Of a stretch of DNA of 64,000 bases, positions 31,593 to 45,268 are shown piece by piece. Each line of letters begins with the position of its first letter. Positions within the stretch are counted from its first letter, which is position 1. The notes beneath the pieces were generated by a model. The model was not told where the DNA came from. It did no database searches and saw nothing but the letters and a program-made list of their open reading frames with translations. The stretch is from positions 65,913,741 through 65,977,740 of the forward strand of contig CM041465.1 of the NCBI GenBank assembly GCA_023213395.1, written 5' to 3'. The translations under genes were made by a program, and so were the position numbers. Source of the stretch: Cycas panzhihuaensis (taxonomy: Eukaryota > Cycadophyta).

Positions 31593-33395
31593 GTGTAATG
31601 GTATATGTGTGCCTTATTAAAGTGAATATGAAGTTTACTTTGTATCCCAAAAGAAAGAAATGAAATAATATGCTACTTTTTGTTCATACACAATAATGTC
31701 TTATGAAAAATCCTTGGGAGAAAAAAGGGGGTATTTGAGGGTGAAGAAGAAGGTATCCTTAAAATGGATATCTCCCATAAGTAAGTCACCTTCTATATGC
31801 TTGGGTGTTGCATAGGAGGATTAGGTGAAAATCAAGAGCTTCAAGCAACTTGGCATTAAAACATAAAAGAAATCATAAATGTTGCAAAAGTTGAAAGGTT
31901 TGTAAAACATGAAAAAAATGTAAATATTATGAAAGGAAGGATAGATTATGGAGGTTTTTGATAAACAATATATAGACCAATTGAATGCAAACATTTAAGT
32001 GCTGCAAACACTGCAATCATAAAAAAAGAAACCGCATCCAATGGGATACCCTAGCTTGTGGAGCAAATATAGTGTAGGAAACCTTAAGAAGTAGGGGGCT
32101 AAATTTGAGGATGTGGTATTAGGAGTTAGAACTCTAGTCATTTGCTCCTCTTTCCCTTCTCACAAGTGTCCCAAACCTATCCAACCATTAGCCAATGGGA
32201 ACGCAAGGGTTTAAGGATAAGAACTAAGGAAGAGAGGAAGGTTTTGCCTCACTTTGGTTATCAAAAGTGGAGCAAAAGTATGCGCTAAAGCATATAATAA
32301 GAGATGCAACTAGTGAAATGAACATGCTAAGGAAGGAGTAGTAGAAAAGAACCTGCTTTCAACAACAAAAATCATAAAAGCCAAGTGTTACCTCATAAAC
32401 AAAGCATAAAGAGTTGGAAACCCTACTTCTAGGGTAGAGAAGGCCCCTTTTGAGGAGAGAAAAGACCTTGAAGCTTGGAGATCTCACTGCTACTACTTAG
32501 ATAAGCACAAGGAGAGGAGAGTCCTATTGAGAAATACCTAGTTTAAACCTATGAATTAATGTTTTACCCTCATAGAACTTGGAGCATGAGAAGGAGAGTG
32601 AGAGTAGGAGGAGAAAACTATTTTTTCATTTATGAGAGAGTTAAAATGAATTCAAAATTAGGTTTTAATATCCCAATTAGGCTTTTAGAGTAATTAGGAT
32701 TCAATTTGGTAGGAAAAGACTCTTTTCCATGTGTCAATTTTGTAATAAATGAAAAACTGGATATTATCTAGCTGTAATAGTCTATGGATAATCACCCCAC
32801 GACAAATGTCACAGTACTACAATTATTGGCATAGTACCACGAATATTATCACAGTGCAGGGGGAACATAGGGAAAAATAAAAAGAGACCTAAGAAATCCC
32901 CAAAAAGACTAGTCCCAAGGTGCAAGAATAGGGTTTGCTAGATTGGTAAGGGTCTTAAGGGATTCTAGGCAGCGATGGGGCATCCCAAACATGCAAAAAG
33001 GTGAAAAAATAAGCCCTAATAATGATGCGAAAAATGTACAAATGGGTAAATAAGTTAAAATAACACCTTTAGGACCATGTAAGAGGCCAAAAAATGACTC
33101 AAAATGGCTACAAGGGCTCGTAAGACCCAAGGATGCTAGGGACATATCTCTAGGAACTATGTAGTGCCATAAGACCATGGTCTTAAGTTGTCATAGGTTG
33201 GATCACAATCATAGGTACAAAGCAATCAAGTAGAGTAGGTATCAAAACATCCCATATAACAATGTCACACCAGTGGAACCATAAAGCATCTCACCACACC
33301 ATAAAGTGATCAGGGCAAGGGGTAGAGATATATACCTATGCTTACCTAAGAGGTGTTGTCCATGTCCATTCTCACGCAGCTAAGAAATAGGAGGA
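30212..33395 (-). repeat. LTR of the minus-strand family T element
   Basis: It aligns inverted with the LTR-like units at 46728-58845. The start block is at 33300-33395 (GAATGGACATGG, then TAGGTAAGCATAGGTATATA). A block at 32790-32850 has GTGGTACTATGCC and GTAGTACTGTGACA, matching 56650-56700. A block at 31365-31385 matches the GGGGAAGGTAAGG region at 55515. The end is TGGAAGCACA at 30212. The open stretches inside it are incidental. Confidence 0.7.
31556..31589 (+). repeat. (CA)17 microsatellite
   Basis: A perfect CA run within the family T LTR, followed by TATGTGTA. Confidence 0.97.
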
Positions 33396-36300
33396 TAAGA
33401 GAAAATAAGGTTGAAATAAAGGAAAACAAGTAAATAAGGAGAGGAGATAACATTCTATTGACATAATTTTATCTAAAGGCATTGATCCTATTTTGATTTG
33501 CCTAAGATAAACTAGCAGCTATAAATATCAAAGAAACTTAAAGTTTAAAGATCAAAATTATCCTTAACTAGTTTTGAGTTACTAAACCCAATCTCCATGA
33601 AGATGTTAATCCCTTACATAATCAAGGAGATATTATAAATACCCACCAAGAATCTATTCATGGCTAGGGTCATAGAGAAAATCATTGGATAATTCTTGAC
33701 AATATTCAAGCGTAAAAGTTCTAATTATCAAATAATTAAACCAAGCAAAGAAAGAAGTATTTAACTTGCTAATCAATGGACTATGTACCTTAAAACATCA
33801 ACTAATTTCTTGATTGAAATTATATTTAACACCATTAATAGAATAGTTTATGCTTTATTCAAAGAATAAAATTCATATAAAATAACCTACTTAAGTGCCT
33901 CATGCACCACCTAGTAGAATCAATTGGTATATGATTATTATAAGAGGGAGAACTACAAGCCTATAGCAACTCATGGGATTACTTAATACTCATCTTTATC
34001 CAATGGATCATTGTATATTTTAAGGCTTCTTATTATAAAAGTATCCATAATTATAATAAGAACATCACACATATTAGCAAAAAGTAAAGCCCTTAAAAAG
34101 ATCAAGAAGTCTAGAGAGAGATTATTAGAGAAAAGGAAAATAATAATTATCTTCATCTTCATCCACATCTCTTATACCTTCTAGCTAGAAGGAAAAATAA
34201 AAGCCTCGATACAATCTTATCTTTCCACTTTATATCCTAGGAACATCTATTTATAGTGCAATATCTTCTATTAAGTGTCTTTTCATTTAGATGATAAGTG
34301 TGAGTAAAATATTTCTAATGAAAACTTGAGTCTTTACTACTACTCCATTAATGTGTAACTATTATACTCAAAAAATTCCTTACTTCCTAATCAGATGGCA
34401 TATTTTATGCTTGATATAGTGAAGGTGTCAATATCTTCTCCATGAGTTTGTAATATCATTACATTTGTATTAAGCTTAGTTGCTAGAGCAATCATATGTA
34501 TTATAATACTTTTAGAGGATATTTGCTATAACTTTTATATCAACCATTTTAAGGTTATGATAATTAATAATTATATTATACTTAAATAACTATAGATTTT
34601 ATTTATTATACCCTTATTGAGATTTGGGTTAGGGGTTATGTACTAAACTTACTTTAGCTCATCCACTCTTAATACCACTATAAGGAAAATGAGAAGGAAC
34701 AAGCAACTCTAAGATTTCAAGTCATCCTCCACTTATGGGTGTCTTCATGATTAGATATTTACCTTCATGAGCCTCTCCTTATATCCTTAGTGATTTTCTA
34801 TGCTACAATCCTTGGTAAGGGATCATTATCTTGCTAGATTCAAACTCATCTTGAGTTATGCCCCTTTTATTTAGTCTATTGTAATCAGGTGGGGACCCTT
34901 GTGTCACCATATAATTTAGGCCTCCTTTATCTTCTAATGTTTTTTGTATATATCATAGTTTGTAAGTCCTAAACAGAGTCAACCACCAAGACATTCCCTT
35001 GATCTATTGGAATAAATTCTATTGGTCACTCACTCTTTAAAGTACACTTAATTATGAGCAAGGAATGGTTGTGATTCTTCTCTTTTTCCTATTGATTTAT
35101 ATTTATTGTTAATCAAGCAGGACTTAATGTGATTGGATAATTTTCTCCATACATTTCCTAAGATCATGCATGGACTTCCTATTAGCTAAGTGCACCATCA
35201 CCATTATGAAATCTCATCTCTAATGCAATTATCATATAATCAAGTGATCACATTGAGTAATTATTGTGTGATATTCAATCATGACATGGAAAAGGAAGTA
35301 ATTAAGACCATCTCATGAATTAACACTAATAATTAAAGGGTGGAGCCTTTTGATATTTATGTTAGAAGTGGCACATAAAACATTCTTAGTCCTTAGACAT
35401 ATCACCTTGTTACATCACCTCTTCTAAAAATGTCTCTAAAGAGTGATTCTTATTAGTAAGGACATTTTATGAAGTTTCACTCCTACTACCTACATTAGTA
35501 TGACGTTCTCCTTATTTCCATGATTTCTACTACGATGATAACTTTTCTCCTCTAATGCCCTAAGATAAATAATATCTATTGAAAATAGAGTCATACATAC
35601 CTACTTAGCCCCAGTCTTATTCTTTTATTGTATCCTCCTTCTATGAGAAAGAAAGTCACATGAATTTCACTTCTTTCTTAAGGGTATATTTCTTGAAAAA
35701 AAAAATCTTACTTTTATGGGAGTTATATATGACGTTTTCATGTCCCTAACTTTCATTATAAGAAGGGGAAAACAAAACTTCTCATGGAGAAGTAGTTCAC
35801 AAGAATAATCCTTACCATCTATTAATATTCCCTTTTCAGCTCTCCCCATGGATTACTTTCCCACTTGCAGATCTTCCTATAAGTTATCTTTGAAATAGAT
35901 CTATTTTGTATGACAACATCATATGAGTTTATTATTTGATTTACATTTCTTGTATACTAACTTCCCACGTGATAATCATCTTGTAATATCTTTTCTTTAA
36001 GTGTGTCTTATAGGAATAACATTAATAGGGAACATAAGTGATAGCTAAAAGTGGGACCCATAACTTAATCCCTTAGCCTTCCTATAAATGACTTTACTAC
36101 TCCAACCCTTAAAAACTATTTTAAATCATAGAATGTGTTTGACATGAGACTTGAGGTCATAGGAGTAGAAACTCATGATAATGTAGATCTTTGTCATTTA
36201 CATTTTTTGCATCTTAACTTCGTGTATGATAATAATTTTCTCAATGAAGTATTTAACCATTTCACATAAGCAGATGTACCATAAGAAACATCTCTTACAA

Positions 36301-36495
36301 TCTTATCATGCCCTTTCATCATAATATGTATGCTCTATTTTCCTAACTTATTATCAAGATGAAGCTAACCTATTTAAGATCCTTTCAAAACTAACTTGTG
36401 TTATTTCTAGAGCACTTTCATGTATACCTAAATATTTTTCTCATATAATAAAATAGTATGGTATGATCTCATCCATTAATCATTTCCTTAAATTA
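33396..36495. other. AT-rich decayed sequence, probably 3' end of a minus-strand gypsy relic
   Basis: This stretch lies downstream (minus sense) of a recognisable RT at 36500-37270, where RNase H, integrase and a 3' LTR should be. I cannot identify any of them with confidence; the open stretch 35849-35667 has no signature. No LTR pair is seen. Confidence 0.4.
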
Positions 36496-37270
36496 ACCCT
36501 AGCTTTGAAACTTTTATACTTTTAGAAGGCAACATTCACTTCTTTCCTTATAGGGAATTAATAGGTAGAGTGATCCTTATAGAATCAAGTATGAACCTCC
36601 TTGGAAAACTAATCTTTCTAAAGAAAGATTGCACTCCTTTCTTATTAGTTGGAAAGGGCAATTATTTTATGGATTTTACAGTGTTTGAATTGACATAAGT
36701 CCCATCCTTTGCCATAATATAACAAAGCAACTTACTAACAATTACTCCCAATACTATCTTCTTTAGATTGAGTGATCCTCTAAACTACCTACATCTCTAA
36801 AATAGTGGCCTAAGATTCTCAATATGATCTACCCTACTTTTAGAAAATAGAGTCATGCCATTAAGATAAATAACTATGATTACTCATATTAGTCCTTTAA
36901 ATGTGTGATCCATATCCCTCTAAAATGTAGCCCCTGCATTCATTAACCCTAAAGGCCTCATCTTGTCAGTAAAGGTTCCCTAGACAGTAGTAAATGTTGT
37001 TTTATCAATGTCTTCCTCTACTACAATAATCTAGTTATAACCTGAAAAACCATATATCATAGGCATAAACTCTAAATTAGTTATAATCTATAGGACTTGT
37101 TCCATTCTAAGTAATGGGTAATTGTCCTTAATTAAACCTCCATTCAGATTTATGAAATCAACACAAAAGTAGATGTCCCAAAATTTCATCCTTATAGGTA
37201 CTAGGTTATGCACCTAAGTTGAAAATCTAATTGGGAATATAATGATTATATCCATGAGCCTTTTAAGCTT
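36496..37270 (-). pseudogene. pol: Gypsy reverse transcriptase relic (minus strand)
   Basis: The minus strand reads DIYFCVDFINLNGGLIKDNY, PLLRMEQ, MIYGFSGYN*IIVVEEDIDK, TTFTTV*GTF, PLGLMNAGATF and VIIVIYLNGMTLFSK, followed by a thumb with HIENLRPLF and NKKGVQSFFRKISFPRRFI. This is a Ty3/gypsy RT of a lineage different from families G and K. The YLDD box is YLNG, so two catalytic positions are altered, and stops are scattered. The order on the minus strand agrees with the protease piece at 38500-38927. Confidence 0.85.
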
Positions 37271-37960
37271 ATTCTAAATCAAGTTTTTAATCTTAAGATT
37301 AATAACCCTTTATTTCTTCCTAAAGTAATTCACCCTAAGGTTAAGAATAATGGTATGTTGTATCACTTAGGGATTAAAGCTCTTCGAATATTTATAGGTC
37401 TAGGAAACCCATTACAAAGTTTAATCAACTTTTATTTCTCTTTCTTTAGAAAATATGGACCAATATGAATTATTTTATGGTCTTTAGGAGTAGTCAAGTT
37501 GACTAGTATATATCCCTACATAATCCTCCTTGAATATTCCTCTTGAGGTATACTCCATTCTTTATTATATCATTAGAGTCAAAGAGTGACTCTAAGTAAA
37601 TCATTCCTTTTGAAATTTTATTAGTTTTTAGTTAAATCAAATCATCACGAAAAGCCATACCCTCAATTTATCCATCTCTAACTGGTTGGGCTTCTTCATT
37701 AGCTATTATGATATTAGGAAAATCTCCTTATGCCCATAAGAAGGCCATAATATACTTATTATATTTAAATATTTTCTAATAATTAATATTATTAAGTATG
37801 GATGCTCTTATGATGATATTAGAAATCCTAGTTTTCTAGGAGAATTATGAGTAACATTAAGCAAAGAGATAGAAACTATTAAAGAATCTACTAACCTGTT
37901 ATTATCTTTGGGCATATGTTCCATTACAACTAACTTAAATTGATCTATAATGTCTTAAAC

Positions 37961-38228
<268 letters not shown>

Positions 38229-38479
38229 CCTTTAACCTATTTTATTTAATAGAATAAATGTTCTTAACTTGGTTTATAACAATCCCTAAGCCTCCCTAGA
38301 TTTTTAATAATTTAATTCGTAAGTCCATAACATTGAGAAGTCCCAAAAGTAGGGATTCATACTCTATAGTATTATTTATATTTTCAAACATTAATTTGAA
38401 GGATAAAGAAAATAACTGACTATTTAGAGATTGTATTACTACACCTACTTCTACTCCTATCTTTGATTTAGCTTAATCA

Positions 38480-38927
38480 AAGGACATTTCTTAAATAGAA
38501 TCTTATCTCATCATATTTGTATAGCACTTCTCCTCTTCTACAATAAGCAGGGCATTACTTTGTGATATGATTATATAAGTTCCAAGATCACTTACATCAA
38601 AGTTAAAATTAGAGGGTGGGCCAACTCTATTTTCCACATGATTCATATACCAATCCTCCCATGATAGGGTAATGGGATCTTTACCTAATAGGAATATAAT
38701 ATTCCCCATCCTTAAATTAGGAATAACATGTGTTATAAATCCATTCCATGCTAAGTAATGTACCATATATGGCTGGAATATCAATTACTATGATAATGAT
38801 GGGAGTTAAAATTTGAAGGTAGATTATAAGAGGACAACTAAATCCTTAATCTTACCAACTATGCATACTAGTCTAGAATCCAGGGTTGTAACCTCTTGAG
38901 TGGTTATATTCCTTTGAGGTTTAAAGC
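38480..38927 (-). pseudogene. pol: Gypsy protease region relic (minus strand)
   Basis: In one minus-strand frame it reads IVIDIPAIYGTLLSMEW near 38750-38800, the VxDxPxxYGxLLSRxW block that follows the protease active site in some plant gypsy lineages. Another frame gives an open stretch of 93 codons at 38784-38503. The active site itself should lie upstream, across copy B, at 45269 and beyond. It belongs with the RT at 36496-37270. Confidence 0.62.
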
Positions 38928-39787
38928 TGATCCAGGAGGATCTACCATATGTTTACAGGATGCGGAAAATGCTAGGCATTGGCATAACTAAAAGAGATAT
39001 GGCCAAATGGTATCAAAACTCTATGAACTTTTGTTTAAAGGGATATGACACATCTCACTAGATGTGTACAAAAGGTGGGGTTCAGAAAATATCATTTGAT
39101 TAGAGTTCAAGCCTTGTCTTTGCATAAAAATTAATCCCACAGTTAGCAGCAGAAAAACAGCAAATACATATTATTACTAAATGAATAAAAATGCAGTCAA
39201 ATGACATCCAAATGAGCTAAAAATTTGAGGAAGCTGAGGGAACATACGTTCCTATACGCGTACCAAATTTGATCCAAATTGGAGTACATTAAGATCTGTT
39301 ACAAACTGTAATTTTTTAAGAATTGTATGAAGGCCACTTGGACAACATGCATTCTGGTGGTTAGTGGTTATACTTGCATGATTGCCACTTGTTAAACATG
39401 CAATTCAGGTTTCTTTCTATAAATTGAGCCCTTCTACAGGTTGGAGAGGTGGTTCTTGGAGACTTGACTTTGGAAGCATCCTTGGAGAGGCATTTGGAGG
39501 GTTGGAGTCCCCCTTATGGTATAATTGTAACATTTACTCCTTGTAATTTTACCATTCTTTTTCTAGTTGATTTCTCCACCATTAAATGGAGATTTTCATG
39601 GTTTAATAAAAGTATTACTCCTCATACTTTTGGATGAATGTCAAGAATAAATGATTTGGTGTAGAATTTTCCTTTCATGGGCTCATTGTTGTTTTGATGT
39701 TATTAAGCTTTCTACACTAACTCCCAGGATCTCAAGGAGGAAAGGTTGATAATTAATTTCTTCACCAACTAATCTCTTTTGGGATCA
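38928..39787 (+). repeat. 5' LTR, family G copy B
   Basis: TGATCCAGGAGG to GGGATCA. TATA-like CTATAAAT at 39417-39424 and AATAAA at 39605-39610 give a plausible promoter and polyadenylation signal. Confidence 0.95.
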
Positions 39788-39792
39788 TATTT

Positions 39793-39805
39793 TGGTATCA
39801 GAGCC
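39793..39805 (+). other. Primer-binding site, copy B
   Basis: TGGTATCAGAGCC, matching initiator tRNA-Met, 5 bp after the LTR. Confidence 0.93.
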
Positions 39806-39830
39806 TCTGATCTTTGTTGTAGGGACTTGA

Positions 39831-40991
39831 ATGGTACAAACAAGGAAAGGATACAAAGAGAAAGGTGAAGACTTTCTTGTGTTGCAATCACCAAGAAGAC
39901 AAAGAAAGAATCCAAGCACCATGGCTAAAAAAGAAGATGGAGAAATTAGATTTGAAAGGCTTGAGAAGAACGTCGAAGCCTTGATGCAAATGATGACCCA
40001 CCTTCTACCTCTAGTCAAAGGAAAAGGCAAAGAGAAGGAATTTGAAGGAGGATCCACATATGACCATGACCATGAAGAGGAAGAGGAGGAGACCTTAAAG
40101 CACTCTTTTGAAGAAAGCAAGGGTACTTCATCTCATCAACCCTTCAAGGTGGAGGCAAAGTTGGATATTCCAACTTATGATGGAGAGGTAAATGCTGAAA
40201 AGTTGGACCATTGGTTGGATCAACTTGAAACCTACTTCACAATCTATGCTTATAGTAATGTTCAAAAGCTTTCATTTGCTAGGCTCAAGATGTGTAAACA
40301 TGCATTGACATGGTGGAATGCATATTTAAAGAATCATGATGTATCTTCTTTTTCATGGAGGGATTTTAAGAAAATAATAAAGAAGCAATTCTACCCCATA
40401 GGTCATGAGGAAGACCAATGGGTCACTTGGCAATATTTACGCCAAGGAGAGGTGTAAGTGTCCAAGACTATACTTCTTTATTTTTAGGCATGGCATGCTA
40501 CTTGGTATTAATATGGATGAACATGTCACTCTTATGAAATTCATTGGAGGATTACATGAATACATAAGGAAGGAACTAAGGCTTTTTAAGGTTCAATCCA
40601 TTGGAGAAGCAAGTAGGATGGCTATGGTAATAGAAAGTAAAAGTAAGAAATCTACATTCATGTATAAAGATTCTACTTTTACTTCTAATAAGTATGAAAA
40701 GAATCTTAAATTGCACTCATTAAAAAGGCAAGAAGGAAAGAAGAAAAGAACTAATTTTGTTAAAAGTTCTAACTATTGTGAGCATTGTGATATTAGTGGT
40801 CATATTACAGCAAAGTGTTGGAAGTTGCATCCAGAACTAAAGTCGAAGCATATCAAGGATATGGAATTAAGAAAGAAGGAAAAAGGGAAAGCACTACTTT
40901 ACGAGGTGGAGACCCAAAGTGAAGGAGAAGAAGAGAAGGTCACCCTACTTACAAATTATGAAGATGATGCTACAGGGAGGAACTATTTCAC
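39831..40991 (+). pseudogene. gag: gag, family G copy B
   Basis: The start codon at 39831 lies 25 bp after the primer-binding site and opens MVQTRKGYKEKGEDFLVLQS. The frame runs 208 codons to RQGEV*, where one G of a G-run is missing compared with copy A (40447). The remainder is in the frame starting at 40405: [16 protein letters not shown], and the CCHC knuckle CEHCDISGHITAKC near 40780-40825. A further shift near 40975 precedes the protease. Acidic DHDHEEEEEE and the LDHWLDQLETYF core match copies A and C. Confidence 0.93.
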
Positions 40992-41869
40992 TTGAAGCTT
41001 CAAGTAGGAAAGAGTATGATTGGTGCCATTATAGCTTCCGGAAGCCAAAAGAATTTGATCTCAGAAAGTTTGGTAAAGAGCATTGGTTTGGTAACTACTC
41101 CTCACCCTCATCCATATCCTCTTGGTTGGATCCATAAAGATGTGGAAATGCAAATATCAAAGCAATGTACACTTAAATTTTCCATCACTAATGATTTTGT
41201 TGATGAGGTAATATGTGATGTGGTGCCACTGGATGTATGCCATGTTGTGCTTGGAAGTCCCTACTTGTGGGATCGAGATACACTCTTCTATCGAAGGGAG
41301 AGAAAGTATCGATTGATGAAGGATAACAAGGGCTTCATCATAAAGGCCACAAGAAGCACTTGGATAAGATAGCATTAATTTCAGCTACTCAAGCCAAAAG
41401 GATGATCAATGCATGTGGTAAATTTGTCATCTTAATGGTAAGGAGAAAAGAAGAGCCAAGAGATGAAGAAGGTCCTTCTACTCACACTCTTCTTATATCA
41501 CCTAAACAAATGCAACAAATTGAGGAGTTAAAGACAAGGTATGATATTCTATTTCAACATGTTGATGGGCTTCCACCAAAGAGAAAGATAGAGCATGAAA
41601 TCACTCTTGTAGGAGATGCACCATTACCTAATGTTGCTTTGTATAGGCACTCCATTGTAGAAAATAATGAGATAAAGAGGCAAGTTGAGGAGTTGCTTGA
41701 TCAAGGGGTCATAAGACCTTCATGTTCACCTTGTGGGTCACCAATTGTCTTGGTGCCTAAGAAGGATGGAGGATGGAGAATGTGTATAGATTTTCGTGCT
41801 TTGAATAAAATTACAATTAAAAATCGCTACCCTTTGCCTCGTATAGATGATTTGCTTGATCAAATTTAG
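40992..41869 (+). pseudogene. pol: Protease and N-terminal RT, family G copy B
   Basis: The protease reads IGAIIASGSQKNLI, in which the active-site Asp is Ala (A-S-G). [12 protein letters not shown] follows. A one-base loss near 41351 (ATRSTW for ATKKHL) shifts the frame. The stretch 41360-41869 carries the linker and RT fingers ([20 protein letters not shown]) and ends at TAG in LLDQI*HACYF, identical to copy A and different from copy C. Confidence 0.92.
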
Positions 41870-42757
41870 CATGCTTGTTATTTCACTAAATTGGATTTAA
41901 AAAGTGGCTATCACCAAGTTAGGGTCAAAGAGGAGGACACATGGAAGACGGCCTTCAAAACAAAGCAAGGACTCTTTGAATGGATGGTTATGCCTTTCAG
42001 ATTGTGTAATGCTCATGCAACATTCATGAGGCTAATGAATGAAATATTAAGGCCTTACTTGGATAATTTTGTTGTTGTCTATCTTGATGACATTTTGATT
42101 TTCAGCAACACATGGGAGGAACATTTGCAGCACATGGAAGAAGTTTTAAAGACTATGGCTAAGCATCATTTGAAGCTTAATATGAAGAAGTGTGAATTTG
42201 GCAAGGAGAACTTGATCTTCTTAGGCTTTGTGGTTGGAGGAGGAAAGTTGAGCATTGATCCACTCAAGACTCAAGCCATCCTCAAATGGCCTAGGCCAAC
42301 AAACATCACAGAGGTGAGAAGTTTTTTAGGAGCTTCTCAATACTTGAGAAAGTTCATTCTTCATTTCTCACAGGTTGCAGCACCTCTACATGGATTGACA
42401 AAATCTAGTAGAAAGTTTACTTGGGGTTCCAACGAGGAAGAAGCCTTTCTTCTTTTAAAGAAGAAAATTTATGAAGCACCGGTTTTAGCAATGCCAAATT
42501 TGCAAAGGCCTTTTGAAGTAGAAGCTGATGCAAGTGGGAATGCGATGGGAGCTGTCCTTATTCAAGATGGGAAGCCTATTGCGTACCATTTGGAAGTCTT
42601 CACCCTTCAAGTGAAGAACTACCCAACATATGATCGAGAAATGTTCGCACTTCATCAAGCATGCAAGCATTGGAGGTCATACTTACTCAGAAAAGAGGTT
42701 GTAGTTCATACCGATCATAAGCCTCTTCAATTTTTACAAACTCAAAGTAAATTATAG
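41870..42757 (+). pseudogene. pol: RT palm, thumb and RNase H, family G copy B
   Basis: The open stretch 41891-42757 (288 codons) is the best preserved RT in the window: [30 protein letters not shown] (G to R and P to H against copy A), [20 protein letters not shown] with intact frame, the thumb, and RNase H with VEADASGNAMGAVLIQ, REMFALHQACKHW and THDHKPLQ-like HTDHKPLQFL. It stops at QSKL* (CAG to TAG or similar) before the last RNase H part at 42770 (IADMLSRPP). Confidence 0.93.
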
Positions 42758-44130
42758 CAAGCAAGACACATGAAGTGGATGAGTTATTTACAACAATTCA
42801 ATATTGTAATTAAGTATAAAAAGGGATCTAATAACAAAATTGCTGATATGTTATCTAGACCACCTTGTTCCACTTCTTCTTCTACTTTTGTTTGTAGTTC
42901 TCTTATGAGTTTGCAGTGGAACCAATGCATCATGAAGAGTACAAAGACTTGTACCATGAAGATGAAGCTTTGAAGGAAGAATTAGAGAACCTAGCGAAGG
43001 AAGACCTTCCCACTTGCTTGGAAGGATGGTCTACTTTTCAAAGGGAGCGACTCTATGTTCCATCAAAAGGAGACAAGATCAAGTGGCTTAGAGAAGCCCA
43101 TACTTCTAAAGTAGTGGTCACTTTGGTATAGAAGACTTTAGCAAACTTGAGAAGATATGTTGTATGGCCAAAATGCAAAATGATGTAAAAATATGTAAAA
43201 GGATGTGTAATGTGTAATACTTCTAAGCCTTCTTCTAGAAAATTAGGATTGTATACACCACTACCTATTCCCACTAGGCCTTGGGAAAGTATCTCCATTG
43301 ATTTTTAGGGGACTTCCCATGACTAGGAAGGGACATGATTATCTTTTGTTGTTGTAGATAGGTTTAGTAAAATGATATGTCTAATACCTTGTAAGAAGAC
43401 AATCACAGTGCAGGAGGCGGTGAGTTATTCTTGAGCATGTATGGAAGAATTTTGGCTTGCCTTCTTCCATCATTTCAGATCGGGACACTCGATTCCTTTC
43501 ATCATTTTGGAAGTCACTATGGGAGATGATGGATACCAAATTGAAGAGGAGTACAAGTTTCCATCCTCAAGCGGATGGACAAACCAAGTAGTGAGCAGAA
43601 CTTTGGTACATCTATTGAGGGGATACAATTCCAAGCATCCAAAGACTTGGGATGAATCATTGGCTTTTCTACAGTTTGCTTTTAATAGAGCAATGCATGC
43701 ATCACACTCTAAAGCACCTTTTGAAGTTTGTTTGGGATACTTACCTCCAAGTCCATTTGACTTGGAGTTTTCCATGCAAGCTAAGGAAGGATCCGTCAAA
43801 GAGAAGGAGGAGCATGACAAGGCTTTAAGATACTTGGAGAAGATCCAGAGAGTCCACAAAGAAGTACATGATCAACTTCTAAGGACTCAACAAATTACAA
43901 GAAAAGACATGACAAGCATAGGCAAGAGTGTACTTTCCAAGAAGGATATTTAGTATGGTTATACTTGAGCAAGGAGAGGTTAAAATGAGAAGGTAAGAAA
44001 CTCAAACCTGTAAGGTATGGACCATTCAAGATTTTGAGAAAAGTAGGTGGCAATGCTTTCCAACTTGATCTTCCACCTTATATGCAAATATATTCAAGAG
44101 TAAATCTGAATACTTAAAACGCTTTGAGCC
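42758..44130 (+). pseudogene. pol: RNase H end and integrase, family G copy B
   Basis: Several single-base losses break this region compared with copy A (for example at 42917, 43003, 43115, 43165, 43309). Recognisable parts are REAHTSKVVV (second zinc His lost by frameshift), a Cys pair near 43207, the core with SIDF and SDRDTRF near 43485, and an end frame 43441-43953. The GQTE catalytic block is shifted by a base loss near 43583, giving a stop. The tail reads KPVRYGPFKILRKVGGNAFQ. Confidence 0.9.
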
Positions 44131-44403
44131 CTCCATGCTAGATGAGGAACAGGACCAGTTCAATTTACCTTCAGTTGATGATTTGTATTTGGAAAGTGAG
44201 GAGCCTCTCAAGGAAGATTGTATCTTGGAGAGAAAATCTACCAAAACAAGACATAAGACACATGAATCTTTCGAGATTGGAGTAGCAGGGCAATTACCTA
44301 GTAAGGCCAAGTGGTTTAGTAGGCAACAAGGAGAACAACACTTCCCCCATCTCTAATTCTAAGCCAAACAGGAGTTGGCTATTTTCCAAGGAAGGGGGAG
44401 CCA
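44131..44403 (+). other. 3' untranslated tail and polypurine tract, copy B
   Basis: The open stretch 44135-44356 continues the integrase tail (DDLYLESEEPLKED). AAGGAAGGGGGAGCCA abuts the 3' LTR and is the polypurine tract. Confidence 0.75.
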
Positions 44404-45263
44404 TGATCCAGGAGGATCTACCATATGTTTACAGGATGCAGAAAATGTTAGGCATTGGAATAACTAAAAGAGATATGGCCAAATGGTATCAAAACTCTAT
44501 GAAATTTTGTTTAAAGGGATAAAACACATCTCACTAGATGTGTAAAAAAGGTAGGGTTCAGAAAATATCATTTGATTAGAGTTCAAGCCTTGTCTTTGCA
44601 TAAAAAATAATCCCACAGTTAGCAGCAGAAAAACAGCAAATACATATTATTACTAAATGAATAAAAATGCAGTCAAATGACATCCAAATGAGCTAAAAAT
44701 TTGAAGAAGCTGAGGGGACATATGTTCCTATATGTGTGCCAAATTTAAGCCAAATTAGAGTACGTTAAGATCTGTTACAAACTATAACGTCTTAAGAATT
44801 GTATGAAGGCCACTTGGACAACATGCATTCTGGTGGTTAGTGGTTATACTTGCATGATTGCCACTTGTTAAACATGCAATTCAAGTTTCTTTCTATAAAT
44901 TGAGCCCTTCTATAGGTTGGAGAGGTGGTTCTTGGAGAATTGACTTTGGAAGCATCCTTGGAGAGGCATTTGGAGGGTTGGAGTCCCCCTTATGGTATAA
45001 TTGTAACATTTACTCCTTGTAATTTTACCATTCTTTTGCTAGTTGATTTCTCCACCATTAAATGGAGATTTTCATGGTTTAATAAAAGTATTACTCCTCA
45101 TACTTTTGGATGAATGTCAAGAATAAATGATTTGGTGTAGAATTTTCCTTTCATGGGCTCATTGTTGTTTTGATGTTATTGAGCTTTCTACACTAACTCC
45201 CAGGATCTCAAGGAGGAAAGGTTGATAATTAATTTCTTCACCAACTAATCTCTTTTGGGATCA
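44404..45263 (+). repeat. 3' LTR, family G copy B
   Basis: 860 bp, the same length as its partner and with scattered substitutions, followed by the duplication AAAGC. Confidence 0.95.
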
Positions 45264-45268
45264 AAAGC

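Larger units (their letters stand above)
38928..45263 (+). mobile_element. Ty3/gypsy family G, copy B (complete, inactive)
   Basis: Two 860-bp LTRs (38928-39787 and 44404-45263) and the duplication AAAGC at 38923-38927 and 45264-45268 define it. The LTRs are about 190 bp shorter than those of copies A and C because they have one unit of the internal repeat. The pol frame is the best preserved of the three around the RT active site. It sits in the protease region of a minus-strand gypsy relic. Confidence 0.95.
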
